Below are positions 55,095 to 64,000 of a stretch of 64,000 nt of DNA, in pieces. The notes beneath the pieces are model-generated. The model worked only from the letters and a program-made list of their open reading frames with translations, was not told where the DNA came from and made no database searches. A program made the position numbers and the translations under genes. Origin of the DNA: Lunularia cruciata (Eukaryota > Streptophyta > Marchantiopsida > Lunulariales > Lunulariaceae); NCBI GenBank assembly GCA_948567375.1, contig OX419758.1, positions 12,405,001 to 12,469,000 of the forward strand. Reading direction: 5' to 3'. Each line of letters begins with the position of its first letter. Within the stretch, counting starts at the first letter, position 1.

Positions 55095-58000
55095 TATGGT
55101 ACCCACATTTTTTGTTTTTTTAAAGTTTTGTTTTATTTTGAAGAAGAAGTGTATAGACTAAGTTGTATTGAACCCAAATAGCATTGGAAGGAGAAGAACT
55201 ACATCTTTGCTTTATAACCCAAAGAAAAGTGACTTTGTGTCAAAAGCGAAGTACTTGGATCTGATCTGTTAGAGTTTAACCCGAAGAAAGGAGACTTTGC
55301 CTTGGATGATCAACTTGATGCAAAGATAGAGTAATAGATTTCCTTTGGGTTGAGAATTCAAGAATGGTACCTCACACAAAAAATGGCTAAGGCATGAGCA
55401 GGAGAAATTGACAATGACAAGAGAAGTGCATGCAAAAGGTGTGATTTCTTGATAGACAATCTTTTGAAGAATGATTGAGAAACATTGGACTGTAAAGTCA
55501 AGTTTCAAATCAAGAACAAGATGAATGACAAGTGAATTTCCTTTGCCCTTGTAGAGTTTTCCTGAGGGAGGCTAGGGTAGAGGAGTGGTAGTCAATGAAG
55601 TTGTGAAGAATTTAGAGGAATTGAGAGTTTCACGTTTAGGGGACGAGAGAATTGTCTTGCAGAAGCACATCACAAAGGAGAGTAGAATGACGGGAATGAG
55701 GAACCCTACACTGGCAGCAAGAAACCTACTGATTGAGATGTGATGGCTCTCATAATATTTCTCAGTAAACTTTGCATTACTTTCCTTGCATGGAATTGGA
55801 ACCTGAGTTTTCCAAATTTCATGGTAGAGATCACAAGCAGTAAATGTGTAGATGGACCGACCGATGGGGGAGAGAGGCAATCTGGCTTTGATAGACAGAG
55901 CCGGATTGGAGGTTGGTGTTAGGAAGAGAGAGTGGAGAAGAGCATGGGACCATGTTCTTTGGGAAGGGAGAAGTAGCAGAAGAAACCCAAGAGATCAAAG
56001 ATTCTTTCACCTCAAAGCACATGAAGAATGAGTACAAGGTGGAGACATTTTGAGACACAATGCAAAGAAGCATTGTAGATGCAATGATGGTCCTACTCAA
56101 ATCCGAGCACACCACCTATGTGATGAAGCAGAAGGTGGTGTTCTTCCACAAGTTGTTTGCAAGAGAACCGATCAATTAGGTGAAGTGCTTTTATCAACAA
56201 ACAAGGTAGATGGTGCTAAATTGGAGGACGGTCACCACCACATTACTTCATGCTTTTTGCAACACACTTCTACCTTGGGTTGAACCTGTTAAGCAATGAG
56301 GAGAAGAAGAATATTGTCTCACATTTCCATCCTGATTTGTGACAAGAAGCCAATGATGCAATTGCATAGTGATGACGATAACTATGCAAGAACGAGATAG
56401 GATTGAAAGATGGTTGTGTCCCTGCCAAGCAAGAAGAGAAGTATACTCAAGGTGGAGAGCTTGCCAATGTAGCCCCAAAAATTAAGAAGAATTGGGCAGA
56501 GAGAAGGGAAGCAAGTCCAGCGGATTGCACTTGTAGAGAAAGTCAAATTGAAAGAAGAAGCATAGTCTACATTGGAGTCATCAAAGGAAGAAGAGGTAGA
56601 GTTAACCCTGCAAGTGAAGAGTCCAATGAAGAGAGCAAGGGTGAACCTGAGGTGCAGCAAGATCAAGAGAAGGAGATGTCTCAGTAAGAAGAAATTGAGC
56701 GACAGGATGTGGAAGAAGAAATTATGGCCGAGTTAGCAATTGAGGCAAAAGAAGGAGTGGTGGCGGAGCTGAGGAAGTACACACCAGAAGGAGAAGGTGC
56801 AAAGGAAACCTAGCAGATCATCAATCTGGATGATCAAGAGAGTTTGGAGGACAAGGGATCACTGACAATACAAAGATCCTGACTTCACATTAAGACCTTG
56901 GGCTTGGAAGGAAGGCATCCGATCATTACAATCACTAAAGAGAAAGTAGTAGAAGAAGCATGATGTGAGGAAGTAGAGTACCTTTGGGATGTGGCATGTC
57001 CACTATTATTGCAGATGGAGAAGAAGAAGAAGGAGATGCAAAGTAGACATCCCGACATATAGATAGTGTTGCAGGTGCTGGAGTAATTAAAGATTGAGAA
57101 TTGGAAGTTGCAGGAGAACCTGATTAGAGGAGAAGAAGAAAGGAAAATCTTGCAAGTAGATGTAGTGTTGTAGAAGAAGATCAACAAGAATCTGCAAGAG
57201 AAGTTTGAGAAGTAGGAGAGGGAGTTGGCAATGAAAGTGAAGGAGGTTACGCACGAAAGACTTTGGGTGGAGAAGTTACAAGTCAAAGTGAAGGTGGAAC
57301 AAGAAAAGGGCAAGCAAATGGTGGAAGCTAAGGAAAAAGAGCTCAACGCATTTTACCAAAAGGTAGAAGAGAAGATAGCAGCCTGGCAGCAAGAATTTGC
57401 TAAGCAGGATCAAGAAGAAGGAAGGCTGAGAGATCCGGCATAGATGTTAGAGGCAAAGATTGACCAATATGTGAAGGAATTGGAGGATTGCACAGTGGAG
57501 TATGAGGAGGAGTTGAAACTTAGCAAAGTTGTGATGGAGGAAAAACAAAAGAGGAAGCAATCAGAGGATTTACTTGAAGGAGTGATCATGGAATTGAAGG
57601 CAAAGTTAACCACGGAAGCCGAGGTGAGAATGGAGGAATTGCACAAATTACGATTGTTGGTACAAGAGACGTGCAATAAGAATGCAAAGAACAAGGACTT
57701 GAATGCCTTGTTGATCAGTCTTAGGACTAGGATTGCTAGGAAGATGTTAGATGTAGAGAATAACATTTCTATCAAACTCATGTTGATTAAGTTAGAGTTA
57801 GAAAGTCTTTGGAATACTATGCATATCAGACCCGAAGTAATAGAGATAGGAGTGCGGGTGTCTTTGAAGTTGACATTTGACACTTTAGAGAAGAGTGGGT
57901 CTGGAGAAAATGAGTTAGATAGGATACCCACCAATACAATTGTAGTTTGTAGTGAAGAGGTAGTAGAAATAGCAAATGAATTAGTAGAACTAGATAAACC

Positions 58001-58872
58001 CAAAGTACAAGAGATGAAGTGACTTTCCTCAAGTTTGGAAGCCAAAGTGGAGGTAGATATTGGAACAGATTAGGACAATTTTGAGATAGGAAGAGGCAGA
58101 TATGAAGAAGTGCATTGTCACTATGGATTTGCAGGTTGGTAAAGTCATTAGGAATCAGTTTAGGGAGTAAGATAATTATCAAGAGCTTAGTCTATTTAAA
58201 GGAGGACTTTGAAATCTTATGTTGTTCAATGCTCAAAATTTTGAGAATAGATAAAGCAAAGTGCTATGAAATAGTGCTTGTTGCTTGAGCTTAATTCCGG
58301 GTATCAACTCTGTGTTTGTGTTTGTGAGTGTTGAGAGAATTTTGAAGTGCAAGTCAATGTGTTTGTTGGATGTTGGATTCCACAATCATGATCTTCATTC
58401 TGTGTGTTTGATCTTGAGTAAAGTGCAATCAAAGCAATGCCTTGACAAATCTGAGAAGAATTGTAGTGTTGGTAGTATTTTGCATTTGTCAGTGTAACAT
58501 TGAGTTGATGTGAAGCAATTTCAATCAAGGAAGTTGTGCCTTAAGTTGAGGAGTGGAACACAATTTTGAGGCAAAGCAATTTTATAGTGAAGTAGCCATT
58601 TTTAGGAGAGACTAAATCATCAAAATCAAGATTGTTTGGAAAGATTTGATGGACTTGTGATTAAGAAGTGTTAATTCATGACAAGACTAAGATGCAATAC
58701 TTGTTACTCTCTTCTGGGTGTGGTTTCTACCGGAGAGATTAAAGATGCAACCAAGAAGAATTGAGATTGTTACTATTTGTCTTTGTATTTGGATACTTTT
58801 GACTTGTATCTTTGCAAGAACAAAATTTACTTACATGATTACTGCAAAAGTGATATTTACCGGGTTGTCACA
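55095..58872 (+). mobile_element. Family C unit 2 (3.78 kb) inserted in a family B LTR
   Basis: It begins TATGGTACC and ends GTTGTCACA, flanked by CACAT at 55090-55094 and 58873-58877. Excising it restores a normal family B LTR (GGTCACATTGGGACAC, compare GATCACATTTGGACAC at 54727). The length and internal order match C1. No LTR pair was found inside. Confidence 0.85.
55975..58022 (+). pseudogene. Family C conserved coiled-coil ORF, copy 2
   Basis: It has the same block order as copy 1: NEYKVETF and AMMVLL, TTYVMKQKVVFFHKLFARE, an acidic region (56403-56700), coiled-coil heptads (57225-57443), and the conserved C-terminal block in the intact 57444-58022 frame (LHKLRLLVQETCNK, KDLNALLISLR, ARKMLDVENNI). 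The C-terminal 192 codons are open while the rest is interrupted. The product is not recognised. Confidence 0.65.
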
Positions 58873-59250
58873 CACATTGGGACACTCAAAGGTGAGAAAA
58901 TTTGAATGCCTAGCATGAGCATTGGCTTTGGTATCTATAGGGAGCATACAAGGCTCTTGAGAAGCTTATCAAGAAACTTCCTTGAACCGCTTTCTTGGAG
59001 TGCAAGCCAAGTTAACCAAGAAGCTTCTCAAGAAACTAACCTTCTAGAAGTGGTCAAGTTGGCATGCAAGCTAAGCTAGTTGCAAGCTTCTACAAGCAAC
59101 CTACTTGGGGTGCAAGCTAAGCTAGTGGGGAAGTTTCCCAAGAAACTACTAAGATGCTTTTAGAATATTCTAGGCTAATTTGGCATATTTGCTACTTTGT
59201 TAGCCTTGACTAACTTCATTGCTAAACTACATATTCCCCCACTGCTAGTT
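58873..59250 (-). repeat. Family B LTR 5, inverted, main piece
   Basis: It continues from 55094. It includes the inverted TATA region (GGTATCTATAGGGAGC) and inverted GAAGCTT-rich stretches. It ends near GCTAAACTACATA, where the LTR left end (TGT..TAGTTTAGC) is slightly deleted. Confidence 0.88.
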
Positions 59251-59456
59251 GGTTGCATCCTCATGTCATTGAAACTTCAAACTCTTGGATGGTCATTTTT
59301 GCATTCTGCAAATGAGAAAGAGGTTCCCATGGGGCATCATGCAAGGGATACTCTTTCCTAAGGACTTTGTACTCTATATGTTGTCGAGGTAATGTGCAAG
59401 GATCCAATCAACTTCATACTATTCATGATCATTGATAGGGATGGGAGGAGGAGGAG
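59246..59456 (-). pseudogene. Family B chromodomain fragment, inverted
   Basis: Read on the minus strand it gives PPPPIPINDHE, YEVDWILAH and, in shifted frames, DAPWEPLSHLQNAKMTIQEF. A G-rich tract (AGTGGGGGAAT) follows just before LTR 5. It is therefore the 3' end of a reverse-oriented family B element whose remainder is missing. Confidence 0.78.
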
Positions 59457-59869
59457 TCTAACAATATGGAGTTTAGCGACAAAGTTAGTAGAGCTAACAA
59501 AGAGCAAATAAGACAAATTAGCCTAGAATATTTTGGAAGCATCTAGAAAGCTTCTTGGCTAGCTTAGCTTGCACCTCAAGTAAGAAGCTTCTAGAAGGAA
59601 GCTTCTAGAAGCTTCCAACTAGCTTAGCTTGTACCCCAAATAGGTGGCTTCTAGAAGGAAGCTTCTTGAGAAGCTTTTGAGTTAACTTGGCTTGCACTCT
59701 AAGAAAGTGGCTCGAGGAAGCGTCTTGAGAAGCTTCTCAAGGGCCGTGTATGCTACCTATAAATACCAAAGCCAAAGCTCATGGAAGGCATTTGGATTTT
59801 TCTCTCATTCAAGTGTCCCAATGTGAGCTTCCATTCTCCTATTTCTCTCCTTGGTCACAATCTTTTACA
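59457..59869 (+). repeat. Family B LTR 6 (5' LTR), 413 bp
   Basis: It starts TCTAACAATATGGAG (TG mutated to TC) and ends TCTTTTACA. It contains GAAGCTTCTAGAA (59584-59596) and the four-unit GAAGCTTCTAGAAGCTTC (59598-59615). TATA CTATAAATAC is at 59758-59767. A perfect primer site follows. Confidence 0.93.
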
Positions 59870-59870
59870 T

Positions 59871-59882
59871 TGGTATCAGAGC
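59871..59882 (+). promoter_or_regulatory. Family B primer binding site (initiator Met tRNA), perfect
   Basis: TGGTATCAGAGC starts two bases after the LTR terminus, the classic plant initiator-methionine primer site. Confidence 0.95.
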
Positions 59883-60985
59883 ATGAATGGGATAGATGGA
59901 ATTTATGGACCACCAAATCTACTTCCACCAAACCTTTGGGATTTCATATCCAAATATTACCCAAGCATCATTTCACTCAATTCATCACCTCACATTTTGG
60001 GCAGGATTTTTTGCATATGATCACCTTGTCTAAGGAACCCTTGATACTTTCGGTTGTAACTTATGGAGACCGGTGAACATGTTGCATCTATGTGTTAATC
60101 AATTAGATAAATTGAGAGTAGTGGGATAGAGTAGTAGTTGTGGCGGCAATATTGGACGTTATCCTTGCAATGCAACAACAAAGTGAGCACCTTACTCAAT
60201 TGTTGGATGGACGAGAGCAACAACGACAAGAACATATAGAGAGGGCACCGGTTTGAGATGGAGAAGATCACATTTGATTTCCAAAACGCAAGGTGTTTAA
60301 AGGCAAGAATCTTCCAAGAATAGTGGAGAATTTTGTGTTTGATTGGAGATGCTACTTTGAAGCTACCAACCTTCAAGATGAATGAAAATAGATTCTCTTG
60401 GCTTCTAGCAAATTCAATTGTGTGACAAAACTTTGGTGGCAATTCTGAGTGGAGCGAGCTGAATGATAGATTGTTACACCAATTTTGACATGGGTAGAAT
60501 TCAAGGATGCAATACTTGGTTAATTTCAAATTATAAATGCCACCCAAGCTACATGAGATAAATTGGTGGAATTGAAGCAGATTGGCTGTGTAAGGAGCTA
60601 CATCATAGAATTTTAGAATATCATCATGCAAATTCTAGATATACAAGAAGGTGATGTTTTGGATCAATTTGTGTGGGGACTGAAAACATGAACCAAATTG
60701 GAGGTCACCATGCGGGAACCAAAAAATGTAGAAGAAGCCATGCAATTGGCTGAGCGTTTTGATTCCTTGGTTGTGACAACTTGGTCTTGACCTTGACCTA
60801 CACAAAGCCTACCAATACACTACACATGGGTGGATGAACCGGCACCAATGGAGATTGATGATATCCAATGGAGACCACTTGGTACAGTGGATATAGAAAG
60901 ATTGCAACAAAATGGAGGTTGTTTTTATTGTTGCCAAGTTGGAAATTGCATTGCTGAATGTCCACTCAAGAAAGAGTGACCTTAA
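59883..60985 (+). pseudogene. Family B gag
   Basis: Retrotransposon gag blocks are readable across stops: NLPRIVENFVFDWRCYFEAT, WVEFKDAILG, DVLDQFVWGLK and VEEAMQLAERFDSL. A zinc knuckle near 60919-60960 reads CFYCCQVGNCIAEC; its expected His is replaced, so it is damaged. It has many stops and is not functional. Confidence 0.8.
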
Positions 60986-61129
60986 CAAGTTGCACAGATG
61001 GAGTTTGTGGAACAAAATGATCAAGGAAACAAGAAATCCCAATAGGAGATTTTCAGCCACTTACAGGGAGCTTGATTAGTTCTAATGGGATTGAAGGCTT
61101 GACCTATGCAAGTTTGCTTCACTTGTAAG

Positions 61130-61428
61130 GTACAATATCTAATCAAAATTGCAAGATTTTGGTTGATTCAAGAAGTCTAGAGAATTGCATGTCTATGCAA
61201 GTAGCAAAGGAATTGGGTATTCCTATCAAACCAGTGATTGGAAGTAGATTTACAATAGCGGATGGTAGAAAGGGTTCTGCATTCCGTACCTCACACCCTA
61301 TTACTTTTAAGATTGGGAAGGAGTATTTGGAGTCTATGAGGTTTGTAGTGGCACCTCTACACTATGATTTCATTCTAGTACTACCTTGGCTTGAACATCA
61401 CAAGGCTCAATTTGATTGGACCCAATGA
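61130..61428 (+). pseudogene. Family B retropepsin
   Basis: The active site reads ILVDSRSLENCM, with Arg in place of the glycine of D-S-G. A flap-like VIGSRFTIADG and the C-terminal YDFILVLPWLEHHKAQFDW follow. The 61159-61428 frame is open. It would have processed Gag-Pol; the G to R change probably kills it. Confidence 0.8.
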
Positions 61429-61474
61429 CAAATTCAAGTACAACACCAAGTTAAGGAATTTTTGATTAGGTTGT

Positions 61475-61883
61475 TTGGCATCTTTGAGTAAGACACCTAA
61501 GAATAGTCAGTCCCAGGATGGGAAGTTGGTTGAGAAGGTAGCTATAGAGCATGCTCTGAAGGAAGAGGAGCCCCAAGATGAGAAGTTTGCCTGGAAGGCA
61601 ACCATGGAGCAAGCTTTGAAGAGAGGTGAGTCCCTAGATGGAAAATTTGTTAGTGAAGTAGCCATAAAGTAAGCTTTGGAGGAAGATAGGTCTGTTTTTG
61701 TGGTGTGTATCAAGCCGATTGCACAAGGGCAATCTGAGGAGAGCCAAGAGCTTCATCAAGCAAGGGTTGATCAAATAGTTCAGGAGTTTGCGGATGTGTT
61801 TCCGGATAATCTGCCAAAGGATTACCCTCTGATCATGGTATGCCCTTCAAAATTGAGTTATTGACAGGGAATACTCCAATGAG
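61475..61883 (+). pseudogene. Family B linker with ~3.5 copies of a 20-residue repeat, then RT entry
   Basis: The 60-bp units start at 61538, 61598 and 61658 (VAIEHALKEEEPQDEKFAWK, ATMEQALKRGESLDGKFVSE, VAIK-stop-ALEED), after a partial unit. The RT entry DQIVQEFADVFPDNLPKDYP follows. The homologous linker at 12834 has about one and a half units. Confidence 0.82.
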
Positions 61884-61888
61884 TAGAT

Positions 61889-63788
61889 TGTGGTACCAAC
61901 AATTTTCATTTTGGACAAGTTTTAAAGAAGAAGTGCCTTGCAGAAACCAAATTAAAACCAAATGGAGAAGAATTGAGTGCAAACTTGTGTTTTGATCAGG
62001 CCTGAGGAAGTTGACTTTGCATTGGAGGAAGGAGGACTTGGATTGACTCAAACCCAAAGAAGCTTACTTTGTGTCAGAGGAGTGAAAAACTCAGACCAGA
62101 TGCCAAAGGAGGGTTTCTTCGCATTAGAATGAAGGTTACAAGTCAAGAATACTTCAGGGGCCATATCTCAATAAACACAAGTCTAAATCATGCATGCTAT
62201 ATTTTTTTGGAAGCGTCTTGTTCAGGGCTTTACATTGTCACCAAAATCGCAAAGTTTGGAGGTATGTAGAAGAAGTAACAAGAATTTGAAGTTTTGGGAG
62301 TAGATGTACAAAGTAGTTTGGTGTCTTCGGGACTTCGGACTTCGGACTTCGGGTTTATATGACTTTGGGTCTAAAGACTTTGCCTCAAAAAAAATTATTC
62401 AACCCAAGGCAGTTGGACCTCAGAGTCCAGTGAAGTTGACTTTGGGAGTTTTGCCAAAGGGATCAGAGGAAGTTAGAGTATGGAAAGAAGATAGTTAGGA
62501 TACACATGACTTCAATTTCAGTTTTGATTGAAAATGGAACATGAATTGAAAGAGAAGTAACAATAGTGAATAAACTCAAAGTGCAAGATTAGACTGTTAG
62601 TGTCTTTGGGTTAATTACATGAGTGACTAGGTGAAAGTGTATTAAAATTGAAGGTGTAGATAGTGTACCCATGCTTTCAATTACAATTCTTGATGATGAC
62701 ATAGTATAATTAGTAAAGGAATTGATAGTAGTAAAACCTAAAGTAGATGAAGTAGGAATGCAGATGTCTTTGGAGTTACCATTGGAGACATTAGAGAAGA
62801 ATGGGCCGGGAGATAAGGAGTTAGATAGATTACCTGCTAGTGGAATTGCAGATCAGGAAAGAGAACGGTTAGATTTGGTAGAGGAATTAGGAGTTGTGAA
62901 ACCTGAGGATAGAGTAGTAGTGAGTGAAGTTACTTCAGGATCGGGTTTGAAAGCTGAGGAAGAAGTAGACATCGGATTGGATTAGTAACAGTTTTGAGAT
63001 AAGAAGAGGCAGATATAAAGAGGTGCATTGTCATTTCGGATCTATAGGTTTGTAGAGTTGTTAGGAAACGGTATAGTTGTTAGAACTGTCGATTGCTTCA
63101 CTATTTAAGAGTGGCATTTGTAGTATTATGTTGTTCAATGCTCATAATTTTTGAGAATAGATAAAGCGAAGTGTTGTGAAGTAGTGCTCGTTGCTTGAGC
63201 TTGATTCCGAGTATCAACTTTGTGTCTGTAATTGTGAGTGTGTGGTGAAATTTGAAGTGCAAGTCAATGTGCTTGTTGGATGTTAGATTCCGTAGCCTTG
63301 GTCTTTACTCTATGTGTTTGATCTTGAGTGAAGTGCAATCAAAGCAATGCCTTGAGAGATCTGAGAGATCTAAGAGGAATTGTAGTGTTGGTAGTATTCT
63401 ACTTTTGTGAGTGCAGCACAAAGTTGATGTGAAGCAATTTTGATCAAGGAAGTTGTGCGTTCAGTGGAGGGGTAGAATGCAATTCTAAGGCGAAGTCATT
63501 TTGTAGTGAAGTGCTATTTTTGGGAGAGCTTGAATCATCACAATCAAGATTGTTTGGAAAGAATTGAAGGTGTTGTGATTAAGGAGTGTTATTTTGTGAC
63601 AAGACTGCAAGTCAGTGCTTGTTACTCTCTTCTGGGTGTGGTTTCTACCTGAGAGATTAAAGACGCAACCAAGAAGAACTACATTGTTATTGTTTGACTT
63701 CATATTTGACCAATTCTGACTCATATCTCTGTGGAACAAACTTTACTTACCTGATTATCGCAAAAGTGATATTTGTTGGGTTGTCATA
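61889..63788 (+). mobile_element. Family C unit 3 (1.9 kb, internally deleted)
   Basis: It begins TGTGGTACC and ends GTTGTCATA, flanked by TAGAT (61884-61888) and TAGAC (63789-63793). The right ~1 kb matches C1 and C2, including the ORF end (62722-62985, with SLELPLETLEK) and the conserved tail. Most of the ORF is missing. An (ACTTCGG)n short tandem lies at about 62324-62352. It interrupts the family B RT of the host element. Confidence 0.8.
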
Positions 63789-64000
63789 TAGACCAATCTA
63801 TAGGCTCTCACCAAAGGAGTTGGAAGAGTTGCAAATAACACTTATGGAGTTTTTGGAGAAGGACTTCATACGACATAGAACCTCTCCTAGGAGAGCACCA
63901 ATATTATTTGTACTAAGGATGGAGGACTTTGTTTTTGTGTTCATTATCATGGGCTCAATAAGCAAACATAGAAGAATGCATATCCATTGCCTTAGATTGA
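63789..64000 (+). pseudogene. Family B RT, resumed after C3, runs off the window
   Basis: It continues IYRLSPKELEELQ, as at 13125, with the same downstream blocks (SPRRAPILFV and AYPLP-like) in shifting frames. It is cut by the window edge. Confidence 0.82.

Noticed and set aside
57410..58045. A 211-codon minus-strand frame
   Set aside because: Complement of the conserved family C C-terminal frame; the plus-strand blocks are shared with other copies while the minus reading has no motif.
1..64000. CRISPR array, bacterial operon or prophage
   Set aside because: No regularly spaced repeats with unique spacers, no prokaryotic gene organisation; introns and plant retroelements dominate.

Overview
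The window is a stretch of a land-plant nuclear genome. It is AT-rich, intron-bearing and dominated by old, nested Ty3/gypsy-type LTR retrotransposons. The density and age of the elements suggest a large-genome lineage such as a gymnosperm, but the sequence alone does not prove that. I find one intact host gene: a three-exon RBR-type E3 ubiquitin ligase at 44598-47405. It lies in a more GC-balanced island of about 43.1-52.3 kb.

Layout. 3-463 is a relic of family B pol. 464-8165 is the best-preserved element, family A: a 5'-truncated 5' LTR, a tRNA-Asp-like primer site, an extra zinc-knuckle ORF, an intact gag, broken pol and a complete 3' LTR. 8166-12003 is a decayed gypsy element whose integrase ends in a PHD finger. 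12801-16196 is the 3' half of a family B chromovirus (RT, RNase H, integrase, chromodomain, LTR). 16197-22057 is an AT-rich desert. 22063-22802 is a solo LTR of family D with a perfect target duplication. 23986-24470 is a family B LTR. 25518-29268 is a family C unit. 30480-31800 is a minus-strand gypsy pol relic. 33070-37686 is another gypsy relic with a family D solo LTR nested in its RT. 37687-40850 is a patchwork of A, C and D fragments. 40851-43100 is unassigned. The host gene island follows. 53820-64000 is a cluster of family B LTRs in both orientations, with two family C insertions and a broken B gag-protease-RT.

Three things stand out. (1) Family B LTRs carry perfect three- and four-unit heat-shock elements upstream of a TATA box. 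(2) One gypsy integrase ends in a canonical C4HC3 PHD finger. (3) Family C units are 1.9-3.8 kb, TG...CA-like at the ends and flanked by 5-bp target duplications. They show no terminal repeats, yet they share a conserved coiled-coil ORF. They could be solo copies of a giant ORF-bearing LTR or an undescribed non-autonomous element.

The retroelement genes no longer work together: nearly all are interrupted by stops and frameshifts, apart from family A gag. The host gene is predicted to be a self-contained E3 ligase with an RNase H-like domain, an RBR module and a C-terminal CCCH finger.
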